This document shows, one piece after another, positions 7,173 to 14,311 of a stretch of 32,773 bases of DNA (the stretch's first letter is position 1; the number at the start of each line of letters is the position of its first letter). The notes under the pieces were generated by a model. It was not told the origin of the DNA. It was given only the letters and a program-made list of their open reading frames with translations, and did not search any database. Origin of the DNA: Candidatus Brocadiia bacterium (GTDB taxonomy: Bacteria > Planctomycetota > Uabimicrobiia > Uabimicrobiales > JABWCH01); assembly GCA_013359215.1 (NCBI GenBank), contig JABWCH010000012.1, positions 1 through 32,773 of the forward strand, written 5' to 3'. The translations under genes were made by a program, and so were the position numbers.

Positions 7173-9992
7173 ATGAAGTTTTTTTCGATGATTGTTGTGT
7201 GCTTTTTGCTACTGCTTTCCAGTGGTGTTTGTGAGAAGGTAGCAGCAACCCATTTGTATCACATGCACATGCCCAATTTTTGGCCTTATTTTGACTGCAA
7301 TTCCTATGACTCTATACCCAATGGACAAAGAATATCCTATAAGCTCGATGGTGATATAGTTGTATGGCAAGACCAGGGCAAGAAGTTGCCTTATACACCC
7401 CACGATGATCTGCGTGCTTACTATGCACACGATGCCAAACAGCAAGGCTATACGCATCGTCCCCCTAATAAAATCCGAGATAACAACAGGAATTGGCGCA
7501 AATCAGGCGCGCAGCTTACCTTTTCTGGTGCTTTGATGACAAACATCCAGAATCTCGCAGACAGAGGGATTCATTTTTGGCAAGGATGGGCAGGGAATTT
7601 TAAAGATGTTTATTATAACACCAAGACAGAAAATGGTTTCCGCGCACTCGATTTCGTATATTTCACATACCATCATAGTATGGGCCCACTGATTGGGCCT
7701 GAATACTTCGAAAAAGAGCTTAGAATGCACGAGCATATCAGCCGTTCTCCTTTTTTCATGGGCGAAAACTACCAGGCTTCCAAAGGATTTTTCCCTACAG
7801 AACTAGGTTTTTCGGAAAGGCTGATTCCCACTTTGCGTAAACTAGGCATCGAATGGTCTTTTATTGGCAACACTCATCTTTCCAGAACACTCAAAGACTA
7901 TCCCAACATGGATCTTTCTCATACCAATGACCTGATCAGCCCCCCCAATCCTGCATATATGGTAAATGAATCCAGCCAGGGACAATGGTATACAGAACCT
8001 ATTTTCAACCAGAACAGAGAAGTTTGCAACAAATATCCCTTTGCTGCATTGCCTCACTGGGCAAAGTATGTAGACCCTGCTACAGGAAAAGAAGACAAGA
8101 TCGTCGTCGTACCTGCTAACCAGTCTGCAAGCTGGCAGGAAGGATTCATGATGGTTGGCCCAGAGCTTGCCAACAATGTTGTTGCCAATGCTTCCCAAAC
8201 AAACCGTCAGTGTATTTTTGTAACAGCCAAAGATGGCGACAACTCCAGTGGATATGGCAGTGGACAGGATGGATACGATAATTCTAGCCGAATCTATTCT
8301 GGTGGTTCTATCGAGGCCATGTCAGTCCAAGAGTATCTCAAGAAAAATCCCGTTCCAGCCAATGATGTTGTAGCAGTAGAAGATGGTTCCTGGATCGATA
8401 CAGGCGATTCTCCTGGTGATCCCAACTGGTATCACTGGCAATTGCCCCCAGGACGCTGGCAGCATCCTAACAAAAAAGACAACGAACCCTTTACTACAGA
8501 TCTGGAAACAGGATACCATTTCCAGATGCGTTTTTATGCACTCTTGCAAGCCTATTTGAACTATGCCATTACAGCAGAACAAATCCAGGTTTCCAAAAAT
8601 AGCGGTAAGCCTCTGAGCATTGAGCAGATTACCAATCCTGTAAAAGGAACAGCCAATTTTGCTGAGCTAGGATGGTATTTCCTGACTTCCTCTTTGGATT
8701 CTGGCTTTGCCTACTATGGCGAAAACGTAGACGATACCATGAAACCCATCAATGGCATGGAAAATTCTCTTCACTTCACAAAAAAATTCGTACAGCAAAA
8801 TCTTTCGGCTGACAAAACTGGGCCTACCATGTGGTGGGTACAGAGATGGCCTACCAACCCAGGCGGAATCAACAGAGATAAATCCACAGGCTGGGTCAGA
8901 CGCTATTTCAATAACGAATTTACTATCTTTACTTATGCCTTTGACGTAAATGGCATCAAGAACATGACACTCAAGATCCGCGTAGATAAAGATGGTGTCA
9001 ACCCTATCCATGACAATACCAATGAAGTATATGATCCACAAAGACTTGCTGGCGAACAGAAAAACATTGATCCTTATGCTGTGAGCGATTGGGAAGACTA
9101 TGCCATGAACTATCGCAAGCTCCCCCCCAATGGAATGGAAAGAGATAAGGATTACAATGCCAAATACTATGATCCAGTTCCTGCTTCTATATGCGCTGAC
9201 CTTTACTATTGTTATCTCGATAAATATGAAAATTGCCTTGTTGATTACTACATCGAAGCTGTAGACGGCTTGGGAAATGTAAAGCGTTCTGAAATCCAGC
9301 ATGTATGGGTTGGAGACAAAAGCGGTATGAGACCTTTTATTACTGCTGAAGAGCAAATCAAAGTCACCAGAACAGCCAGCCTTCCTGATAGCAGCCCCTC
9401 AGGAACAGACGTTGTTTTGCAGGCAGAGGTTTCTTTAAAACAAGACACCGATGGACATCCTTACAACAAAGTCTTGAGAATCTATTTTGACAAAGCAACA
9501 GACAAGAACCATATTGCCCACTGGTGGTTCAGAGAAACAGCAGGCGGCCCTGCTGTTAAACCTGATGCTTCTTATCTGAATTCTAATTATGAACACACCG
9601 CAGGATCAGATGGTAAGAGCATAGATACCATAATGAAATACGATTCTGAAAAGGGGAAATATTACTTTGAAATTGGCCCATTCACCCAGGAACAACGCCC
9701 TAAATACATAGGACACATGCTTGGTGCTCCCCAATGGACAGAACAAAAAGAGAGCAAAATCAACTATATCATTGAAGTTCCTAAAATCGTAGTAGAAGTG
9801 GATATGACTTCTGTTGGGTTAGGCAAACAACAGATGGTTATGACAGGCTCTCAGAACAATGTATTTGCCTTCCAGTGCAAAAACAATATCAAGGGAAATC
9901 CTGGCACATACAATTTCCCTGTAGTTGCTCGCACAGAAGATGGTACATTGCAAACGCAAAAAAAATACTATATTTCTTATACAATTCGTTAA
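7173..9992 (+). CDS. secreted glycoside hydrolase family 57-like protein
   Basis: This 939-residue protein opens with a signal peptide (basic-polar start, hydrophobic run to about residue 19), so it should be exported. The mature part begins with HLYHMHMP (H30, H32), resembling the N-terminal His motif of GH57 enzymes. GFFPTELGFS with Glu210, followed by LRKLGIEW, resembles the GH57 region carrying the catalytic nucleophile. VEDGSWID (Asp404) is a possible second acidic catalytic region. The residues after about 600 look like beta-rich accessory modules. The likely substrate is an alpha-glucan or related polysaccharide, but I cannot tell which. The start is supported by AGGAG at 7161-7165 with a 7-base spacer. 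It stands alone behind its own promoter. Family membership is likely; activity is unproven. Confidence 0.65.
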   Translation: MKFFSMIVVCFLLLLSSGVCEKVAATHLYHMHMPNFWPYFDCNSYDSIPNGQRISYKLDGDIVVWQDQGKKLPYTPHDDLRAYYAHDAKQQGYTHRPPNKIRDNNRNWRKSGAQLTFSGALMTNIQNLADRGIHFWQGWAGNFKDVYYNTKTENGFRALDFVYFTYHHSMGPLIGPEYFEKELRMHEHISRSPFFMGENYQASKGFFPTELGFSERLIPTLRKLGIEWSFIGNTHLSRTLKDYPNMDLSHTNDLISPPNPAYMVNESSQGQWYTEPIFNQNREVCNKYPFAALPHWAKYVDPATGKEDKIVVVPANQSASWQEGFMMVGPELANNVVANASQTNRQCIFVTAKDGDNSSGYGSGQDGYDNSSRIYSGGSIEAMSVQEYLKKNPVPANDVVAVEDGSWIDTGDSPGDPNWYHWQLPPGRWQHPNKKDNEPFTTDLETGYHFQMRFYALLQAYLNYAITAEQIQVSKNSGKPLSIEQITNPVKGTANFAELGWYFLTSSLDSGFAYYGENVDDTMKPINGMENSLHFTKKFVQQNLSADKTGPTMWWVQRWPTNPGGINRDKSTGWVRRYFNNEFTIFTYAFDVNGIKNMTLKIRVDKDGVNPIHDNTNEVYDPQRLAGEQKNIDPYAVSDWEDYAMNYRKLPPNGMERDKDYNAKYYDPVPASICADLYYCYLDKYENCLVDYYIEAVDGLGNVKRSEIQHVWVGDKSGMRPFITAEEQIKVTRTASLPDSSPSGTDVVLQAEVSLKQDTDGHPYNKVLRIYFDKATDKNHIAHWWFRETAGGPAVKPDASYLNSNYEHTAGSDGKSIDTIMKYDSEKGKYYFEIGPFTQEQRPKYIGHMLGAPQWTEQKESKINYIIEVPKIVVEVDMTSVGLGKQQMVMTGSQNNVFAFQCKNNIKGNPGTYNFPVVARTEDGTLQTQKKYYISYTIR

Positions 9993-10055
9993 TGGGACAA
10001 TCTTAAGGAATCAGAATTAAATAAGTTCCGCCATTTCGAAAAAAAAAAATTTACC

Positions 10056-10178
10056 GCAGAGGCGCAGAGATCGCAGAGAAGAGTTAAAATTATACTACGA
10101 AGAATAGGAAGAACAAAAGAATCGGAGACAATATTTTTTGTTATTCTTCTCTCTTCTCTGCGTCCTCTGTGTCTCTGC
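10056..10178. repeat. imperfect inverted-repeat element, GCAGAG type
   Basis: A left arm at 10056-10083 and a right arm at 10151-10178 match at 24 of 28 positions as inverted copies (GCAGAGGCGCAGAG on the left; CCTCTGTGTCTCTGC on the right). The core is about 67 bases. This GCAGAGNCGCAGAG family is a common intergenic repeat in many phyla. The 66-codon ORF across it on the minus strand is an artefact of the repeat. Its function is unknown. Confidence 0.75.
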
Positions 10179-10246
10179 TTTGAAATCATAATGGGGAAGT
10201 TATTTAATTCTTGTCGCTAAATTCAAAAAAATAAGCCGAAAGGAAA

Positions 10247-10738
10247 ATGCAAAAAACTATGGAACGCACTCTAGTATTATTAAAACCAGATGCTTTGCAA
10301 AGAGGTCTTGTTGGTCAAATTCTCAAACGCTTTGAAGAAAAAGGCATGAAGATTGCTGGCATGAAGATGATGCAAATGACGCAGGAAATCGCTGCCAGAC
10401 ATTACCGTGCTCATGTAGAAAAAGGATTTTATCCTTCCCTTGTAAAATTCATGACAAGCTCTCCTATCATTGCTCTTGCGATAGAAGGCGTTGGTGCGGT
10501 TCATGTATGTAGAAAAATGACAGGGGCTACTTTTGGACTCAAAGCAGAGCCAGGAACAATACGCGGAGACTATGGAGTTTCCACAAGCTTCAATCTTATT
10601 CATAGCTCTGAAGATAAGGAATCTGCTGCCTGGGAATTGCCTATCTTTTTTAAAGAAGAAGAACTTTTTGGCTATTCAAAAGCATTGGATGGCTGGGTTT
10701 CTTGCGAAGAAGATCTTAAAAAAGCCGCATCCCTATAG
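10247..10738 (+). CDS. ndk: nucleoside diphosphate kinase
   Basis: This cytoplasmic enzyme moves the gamma phosphate of ATP onto nucleoside diphosphates through a phosphohistidine. The 163 residues match the family along their length: ERTLVLLKPDALQRGLVG near the start, ATFGLKAEPGTIRGDYG in the middle, and the active-site His119 in NLIHSSEDKESA. SSED replaces the usual GSDS but keeps an acidic residue. It is about 15-20 residues longer than typical, mostly at the C-terminus (SCEEDLKKAASL). The AGGA at 10241-10244 is very close to ATG 10247 and rather far from the in-frame ATG at 10259, so the first four residues are uncertain. It is flanked by repeats on both sides and appears monocistronic. 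Confidence 0.95.
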   Translation: MQKTMERTLVLLKPDALQRGLVGQILKRFEEKGMKIAGMKMMQMTQEIAARHYRAHVEKGFYPSLVKFMTSSPIIALAIEGVGAVHVCRKMTGATFGLKAEPGTIRGDYGVSTSFNLIHSSEDKESAAWELPIFFKEEELFGYSKALDGWVSCEEDLKKAASL

Positions 10739-10746
10739 AAGTTTTT

Positions 10747-10805
10747 AAAGAGGATTTGGGGAAAATTTTTACAAAAATTTTTTCCAAATCCAAAATCTCT
10801 TTGCG
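10747..10805. repeat. long AT-rich palindrome at a convergent junction (element B)
   Basis: AGGATTTGGGGAAAATTTTT pairs with AAAATTTTTTCCAAATCC across a short centre. Its reverse complement begins CAAAGAGATTTTGGATTTGG, which closely follows element A at 2796-2855. It lies just after the ndk stop codon and before the end of the TPR pseudokinase gene, again between converging genes. Confidence 0.6.
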
Positions 10806-10849
10806 TAAAGTCTATATCGGACAAGCCGAAACCAAAAAGGTATGAATCA

Positions 10850-10891
10850 CGAATGAAACGAATATAAAAATTACGCGAATGAAATTTTTAT
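10850..10891. repeat. CGAATGAAA repeats and AT hairpin
   Basis: CGAATGAAA occurs at 10850-10858 and 10876-10884. ATAAAAATT (10864-10872) and AATTTTTAT (10883-10891) are perfect inverted arms. This may be a remnant of a dispersed CGAAT-type intergenic repeat, or it may help terminate the converging ndk and pseudokinase transcripts. Confidence 0.4.
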
Positions 10892-10983
10892 AAAAACTAT
10901 TCGAGCCATTCTGCTCAAGCCAAAAATTAAAGGCTTTTCAACTGGCACAAGTCGTAACTTCTTAGTTTTTATTACGCATATTG

Positions 10984-12357
10984 TCATTTTTCTTTTTGTA
11001 GTAGAGCGATTTTATCTTGTATTTCTTGAGAGTGGGAAATAGACAAAGAGAGTGCTTTCTGGTAGTCATCTATTGCGCTTTGGAATTGGTTGGTTTTGGC
11101 AAAGATTTCGGCCCTGTCAATATAGGCATTAGGGCTGTCAGGGCATAAGGAAATTACCTGGGTAAATTTTTCGATGGCCTTTTCCAGATCCCCAATTTGA
11201 GCGTAGATCATTCCAAGAAGGCCATAGCCAGAAGCAGACTGAGGATTAAGTTGTAGCGTTTTTTGCAAATCCAAGATCGCTTCTTGATAGAGTTCTTTTT
11301 CTGCATACAATTCTGCTCTGTTTTCATAAGCCAATGCATTGTTTTCATCTATAGAAATTGCCTGATTATAGCTTTGCAGTGCCTCTTCAAAATGGTTCAA
11401 AGATTTCCATGCTTCCCCCTGATATATAAGGGCTTCTACTAGAGACGGGTTTAAAGACAAAGCATAAGCAAAATCTTCCAGGGCATATTTGCTATGGCCT
11501 TGCTGCCATAGATTATAGCCCAAAAGGAAGTAAGAATAGGCTCGCCTTTTTTTTTCGATTTCTTTTTGTTCCTTCCAAAGAGTTTCTATCAGTTTTCCCA
11601 AAAGATTTTCCTTGATGCTTTGATCCCGATTTTCCATATCTTTTAAAATCTCCAGGATACATACAGGGGCTTCTGGCAGCATTTCTTGTAGAATTTTTGA
11701 GAGGGCGAAGATATCGCAATGCAAATCTTCTTCAAGCCCTTGCTTCTGGGACGCTGATAGATAGGGCGAGTCCTGATCATAGCAAGGACTAAGACCTAAA
11801 TCAGCAATTTTTACAATCTTTTTTTTCCCCTTTGTAAAGAAAAGAATGTTGCTTGGTTTCAAATTGCCATGAAAAAAAGGCTTGAGATCACCTAGCGGAG
11901 ATTTGCTATAGCATCTTTGCAATTGCCTGACTCCAAGGCATAGTTGCAAGGCATAGTCTAAAAGATCGTACATATCTTGTTTTTCTTGGAGAAGCATGGT
12001 AAGATTTTCTTTGGCATAAGGACGAATCACAAAAAGCAGAGCCTCTTTTTCTGTTTCTTTTGCTATCCATCGCTCATTGTTGATGGCTGGTTGTGAAGAG
12101 CATAATGGCAAAAATCCAAAATATTTTATAGGAACTAAATGTAAGTTTTGGAAATTTTGCAAAAGAGTGAGCCTTTCTAAAATTTTTTTTCTTTCAGAGA
12201 GGGGACAGCCTGAATAGAAAATTTTTAAAGTATACTTTTGCTTGTTGATGTCCTCAAGCTCCCAAACTCCACAATTGGTATTGCTTTCCAAAAGACGTTT
12301 TACGACGAACTCATAGTTGATGTAACATACTATCGTGTTTTCTGGTATAAAAAACAT
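10984..12357 (-). CDS. kinase-fold protein lacking the catalytic Asp, with C-terminal TPR repeats
   Basis: The 457 residues contain a degenerate protein-kinase fold (about 12-260) and five TPR units (about 275-457). The ATP-anchoring Lys45 is kept in YTLKIF. The catalytic loop reads HGNLKPSN, with Asn165 where HRD has its Asp, and the metal-binding motif is DLG (Asp186) instead of DFG. The glycine loop is poorly kept. These changes indicate a pseudokinase that may bind nucleotide but should phosphorylate weakly or not at all. The TPRs, with typical A-x-Y and A-I/L patterns, suggest a scaffold for partner proteins. No signal peptide or membrane segment is seen. The start has AGAGGAAAG at good spacing. 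It converges on ndk and diverges from the parAB promoter region. Confidence 0.8.
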   Translation of the reverse strand: MFFIPENTIVCYINYEFVVKRLLESNTNCGVWELEDINKQKYTLKIFYSGCPLSERKKILERLTLLQNFQNLHLVPIKYFGFLPLCSSQPAINNERWIAKETEKEALLFVIRPYAKENLTMLLQEKQDMYDLLDYALQLCLGVRQLQRCYSKSPLGDLKPFFHGNLKPSNILFFTKGKKKIVKIADLGLSPCYDQDSPYLSASQKQGLEEDLHCDIFALSKILQEMLPEAPVCILEILKDMENRDQSIKENLLGKLIETLWKEQKEIEKKRRAYSYFLLGYNLWQQGHSKYALEDFAYALSLNPSLVEALIYQGEAWKSLNHFEEALQSYNQAISIDENNALAYENRAELYAEKELYQEAILDLQKTLQLNPQSASGYGLLGMIYAQIGDLEKAIEKFTQVISLCPDSPNAYIDRAEIFAKTNQFQSAIDDYQKALSLSISHSQEIQDKIALLQKEK

Positions 12358-12699
12358 TGTACTTTCCTCTTTGAATCAGTTTATTTTACGCTTGACACAT
12401 AGAAAATGCTATGCTATAGTGCTAATTCAGGCACAAAAATGGTAAGGCCGTTTTTATTTCGTGGCTCTTACCCACTATAACGATTGATAAAATGCTTGTG
12501 TTTAAAACACACAAAAACTCTATCCATCATATCGTAAAGAAAAAAAATAGTCAAGCATGGTATTGAACGCCATTGCTTATTTCATATTTAAGATGCTTGA
12601 GAAAATAATACAGTCCAGCCATGAAAAGATTTTCAATGTTTTCTCAAGTGACTGGATGGTTGCCAATATTTAACTCTATATAGGGAAAGGAGATGTCCT
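12358..12699. other. 342-base region upstream of parA with promoter and structured leader
   Basis: No credible ORF is present. A near-consensus promoter (12392-12420) would give a leader of about 270 bases before parA. In the leader, GGTAAG (12441-12446) pairs with CTTACC (12467-12472), extended inward by GCC with GGC. GTGTTT-A-AAACAC (12498-12510) is a perfect palindrome. CTTGAGAAAA (12596-12605) and TTTTCTCAAG (12639-12648) are perfect 10-base arms enclosing TGAAAA-GA-TTTTCA (12622-12635). A second, weaker promoter (TTGAAC at 12563, TATTTA at 12585) is possible. The symmetric sites could be Par protein operators or a centromere-like site; I did not find the classic parS palindrome. Confidence 0.5.
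12392..12420 (+). promoter_or_regulatory. near-consensus sigma70 promoter upstream of parA
   Basis: TTGACA (12392-12397), a 17-base spacer and TATAGT (12415-12420) form one of the best promoter matches in the window. Transcription should start near 12427, about 270 bases before the parA start codon. Confidence 0.7.
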
Positions 12700-13452
12700 T
12701 TGATAGTGAGTGTGTGCATCGAAAAGGGAGGGACAGGAAAAAGTCAAACTGCTGTCAATCTATCCGCTGCTTTGGTAAAGTTTTGCAAGGTGAAAGTGTT
12801 AGTTGTAGACCTTGATCCTCAAGGGACAGCATCTTTAGGCTTTGGAATATCACCTCTTTCCACCAATACTCATGCAATTCATGAAGTTTTAGCAGGGGAA
12901 ATTCCTGCTCAGGATGCAGTGTATGCTTACAATGAAACAGATTTGTGTATTATGCCTGCTCGTCATGAATTAGCTCTTTATGGATCGCAAGAATTCACCA
13001 CAGAATTGAACAACATTCTGAAACCCATGTCGAAAGTGTTTGATTTTATTTTGATTGATTTGCCTCCAACTTTAGGAAACTTTACTACGACTGCGCTTTC
13101 CCTTTCCGATGCGGCAATAATACCTGTCAATGCATCTTCTTCTGTTTGCATTGTCGCGTTACTAAGCCAGCTTCGTACTATCAAAACAATCGTAGAAGAA
13201 AAGATAAATCCTAAATTGAGTGTATTGGGTGTTTTGGCATGTATGGTGAACAATACAAGAATATGCACAGAAGTATTGACCTGGTTGGAAGAAGAATACT
13301 CTGATCTTTTGTTCCAAACCAAAATCCGCCAGAACATTAAATTAGCGGAATCTTTAGGGCTTGGTGAACCTATATTCGATTATAGCCCAGATAGCTACGG
13401 GGCATTAGACTACAAATCATTAGCATTAGAAGTAATGGGGAGGATATCATAA
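12700..13452 (+). CDS. parA: ParA/Soj-family partition ATPase
   Basis: This 250-residue protein is a deviant-Walker ATPase of the ParA family, which normally moves DNA cargo along the nucleoid together with ParB. It has the Walker A motif KGGTGKS (residues 9-15), the VVDLDPQGTASLGFG stretch and the FILIDLPPTLG motif. It has no N-terminal HTH extension, so it is the short Soj-like form. The start codon is TTG at 12700, chosen because AGGAG (12688-12692) sits 7 bases before it and an ATG at 12693 runs into a stop at once. Its stop codon directly abuts parB, so the two are co-transcribed and probably coupled. Cargo may be the chromosome, an integrated element or a protein cluster; the context does not decide. 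Confidence 0.92.
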   Translation: MIVSVCIEKGGTGKSQTAVNLSAALVKFCKVKVLVVDLDPQGTASLGFGISPLSTNTHAIHEVLAGEIPAQDAVYAYNETDLCIMPARHELALYGSQEFTTELNNILKPMSKVFDFILIDLPPTLGNFTTTALSLSDAAIIPVNASSSVCIVALLSQLRTIKTIVEEKINPKLSVLGVLACMVNNTRICTEVLTWLEEEYSDLLFQTKIRQNIKLAESLGLGEPIFDYSPDSYGALDYKSLALEVMGRIS

Positions 13453-14205
13453 GTGGATCTTTTGCGGATTGTAGTAAAAAAACGCTCAGAGAATACTGTT
13501 GCCAGTGCCCAAGATAGAGACTCTATGAGTAAATTTTCTTCGCGTGTGGCGAAACTGCACGGCGAAGGTCCTATGGCTACTTCTATAGAGCCTGAGGTTA
13601 CTTTGGAAGTAGTCAGCATCAACATTAGTGATATTGAAATCCCTCCAAACTATAGCAGGGAAAGTATGGGCGATTTGGCACCTCTTGTAGCCAGCATAAA
13701 GAGCTATGGCATACAGCAGCCTATCAAGGTTGTAAAAATCAGAGGTAGTAAAAAATTCCGATTGGTCTTTGGGCGAAGAAGGCTTAGAGCATCTCAAATG
13801 GCAGGATTTGACGCTGTTCCATGCATTGTAGAGCTTGTGACTAAAGAAGACAGGCTGCAAATGCTATCTTTAGCGGAAAACCTGCACCGTAGTGATTTAA
13901 CGCCATTAGAGCAAGCCAATACTTTCAAATATATGCAGAAAAAGCAAGGCATTACATTAAAAGATTTATCAGAAACTCTTTGCATACCCATAGATACGAT
14001 TAAAGACTTGGTTTGTTTATTAGATTTGCCAGAAAGTGTTCGTAATGGCGTTTTAGAAAATTCGCAACAATTTACACTAGAAATACTGAAGGTTCTTGGA
14101 AAAACATTCCAGTCATCGCCTGCCAATGGACAGAAAATGTTCCAGTCTATACTGTCTGGCGATATAACTTCCAGAAAAGAAGCAGAAGAATTTCTAACTC
14201 GATGA
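13453..14205 (+). CDS. parB: ParB-family partition protein
   Basis: The 250 residues contain a ParB N-terminal nuclease/CTPase-like domain (about 55-150) and a helix-turn-helix part (about 160-205), which should bind a centromere-like site and regulate ParA. Visible motifs are GRRRLRA (107-113, the equivalent of GERRxRA, with Arg in place of Glu) and AENLHRSDLTPLEQA (from 141), matching the ENxxR loop. The C-terminal part after the HTH is only about 45 residues, so the usual dimerisation domain is short or absent. The GTG start has GGAGG (13439-13443) inside the end of parA with a 9-base spacer. The gene begins on the base after the parA stop. Confidence 0.9.
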   Translation: MDLLRIVVKKRSENTVASAQDRDSMSKFSSRVAKLHGEGPMATSIEPEVTLEVVSINISDIEIPPNYSRESMGDLAPLVASIKSYGIQQPIKVVKIRGSKKFRLVFGRRRLRASQMAGFDAVPCIVELVTKEDRLQMLSLAENLHRSDLTPLEQANTFKYMQKKQGITLKDLSETLCIPIDTIKDLVCLLDLPESVRNGVLENSQQFTLEILKVLGKTFQSSPANGQKMFQSILSGDITSRKEAEEFLTR

Positions 14206-14217
14206 AAAGCAGGAAAA

Positions 14218-14291
14218 AAGAAAATCTCACGCTCTTTACCAAAGAAATAATTTTTTATTTTTTGAAAAGTTTCAAGCGTGAGATTTTTCTT
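14218..14291 (+). terminator. long-loop hairpin after parB
   Basis: AAAATCTCACGCT (14221-14233) and AGCGTGAGATTTT (14275-14287) are perfect 13-base inverted arms, followed by TCTT. The 41-base AT-rich loop can fold further. It begins 12 bases after the parB stop and ends about 20 bases before the next gene's GTG. It is probably a transcription terminator, although the final T-run overlaps the stem and the loop is long. Confidence 0.6.
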
Positions 14292-14311
14292 ATTTATGGA
14301 GAGGAAAAATC

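Noticed and set aside
8667..9356. 229-codon open frame on the minus strand
   Set aside because: It lies entirely opposite the GH57-like gene, has no ribosome binding site and no recognisable domain. Its length reflects the codon bias of the real gene.
9989..10189. 66-codon open frame on the minus strand
   Set aside because: It is a translation of the GCAGAG-type inverted repeat and recurs wherever that repeat occurs.
12358..12699. Canonical parS site upstream of parA
   Set aside because: No sequence close to TGTTTCACGTGAAACA is present. Only other palindromes are seen, and they are reported as candidates.
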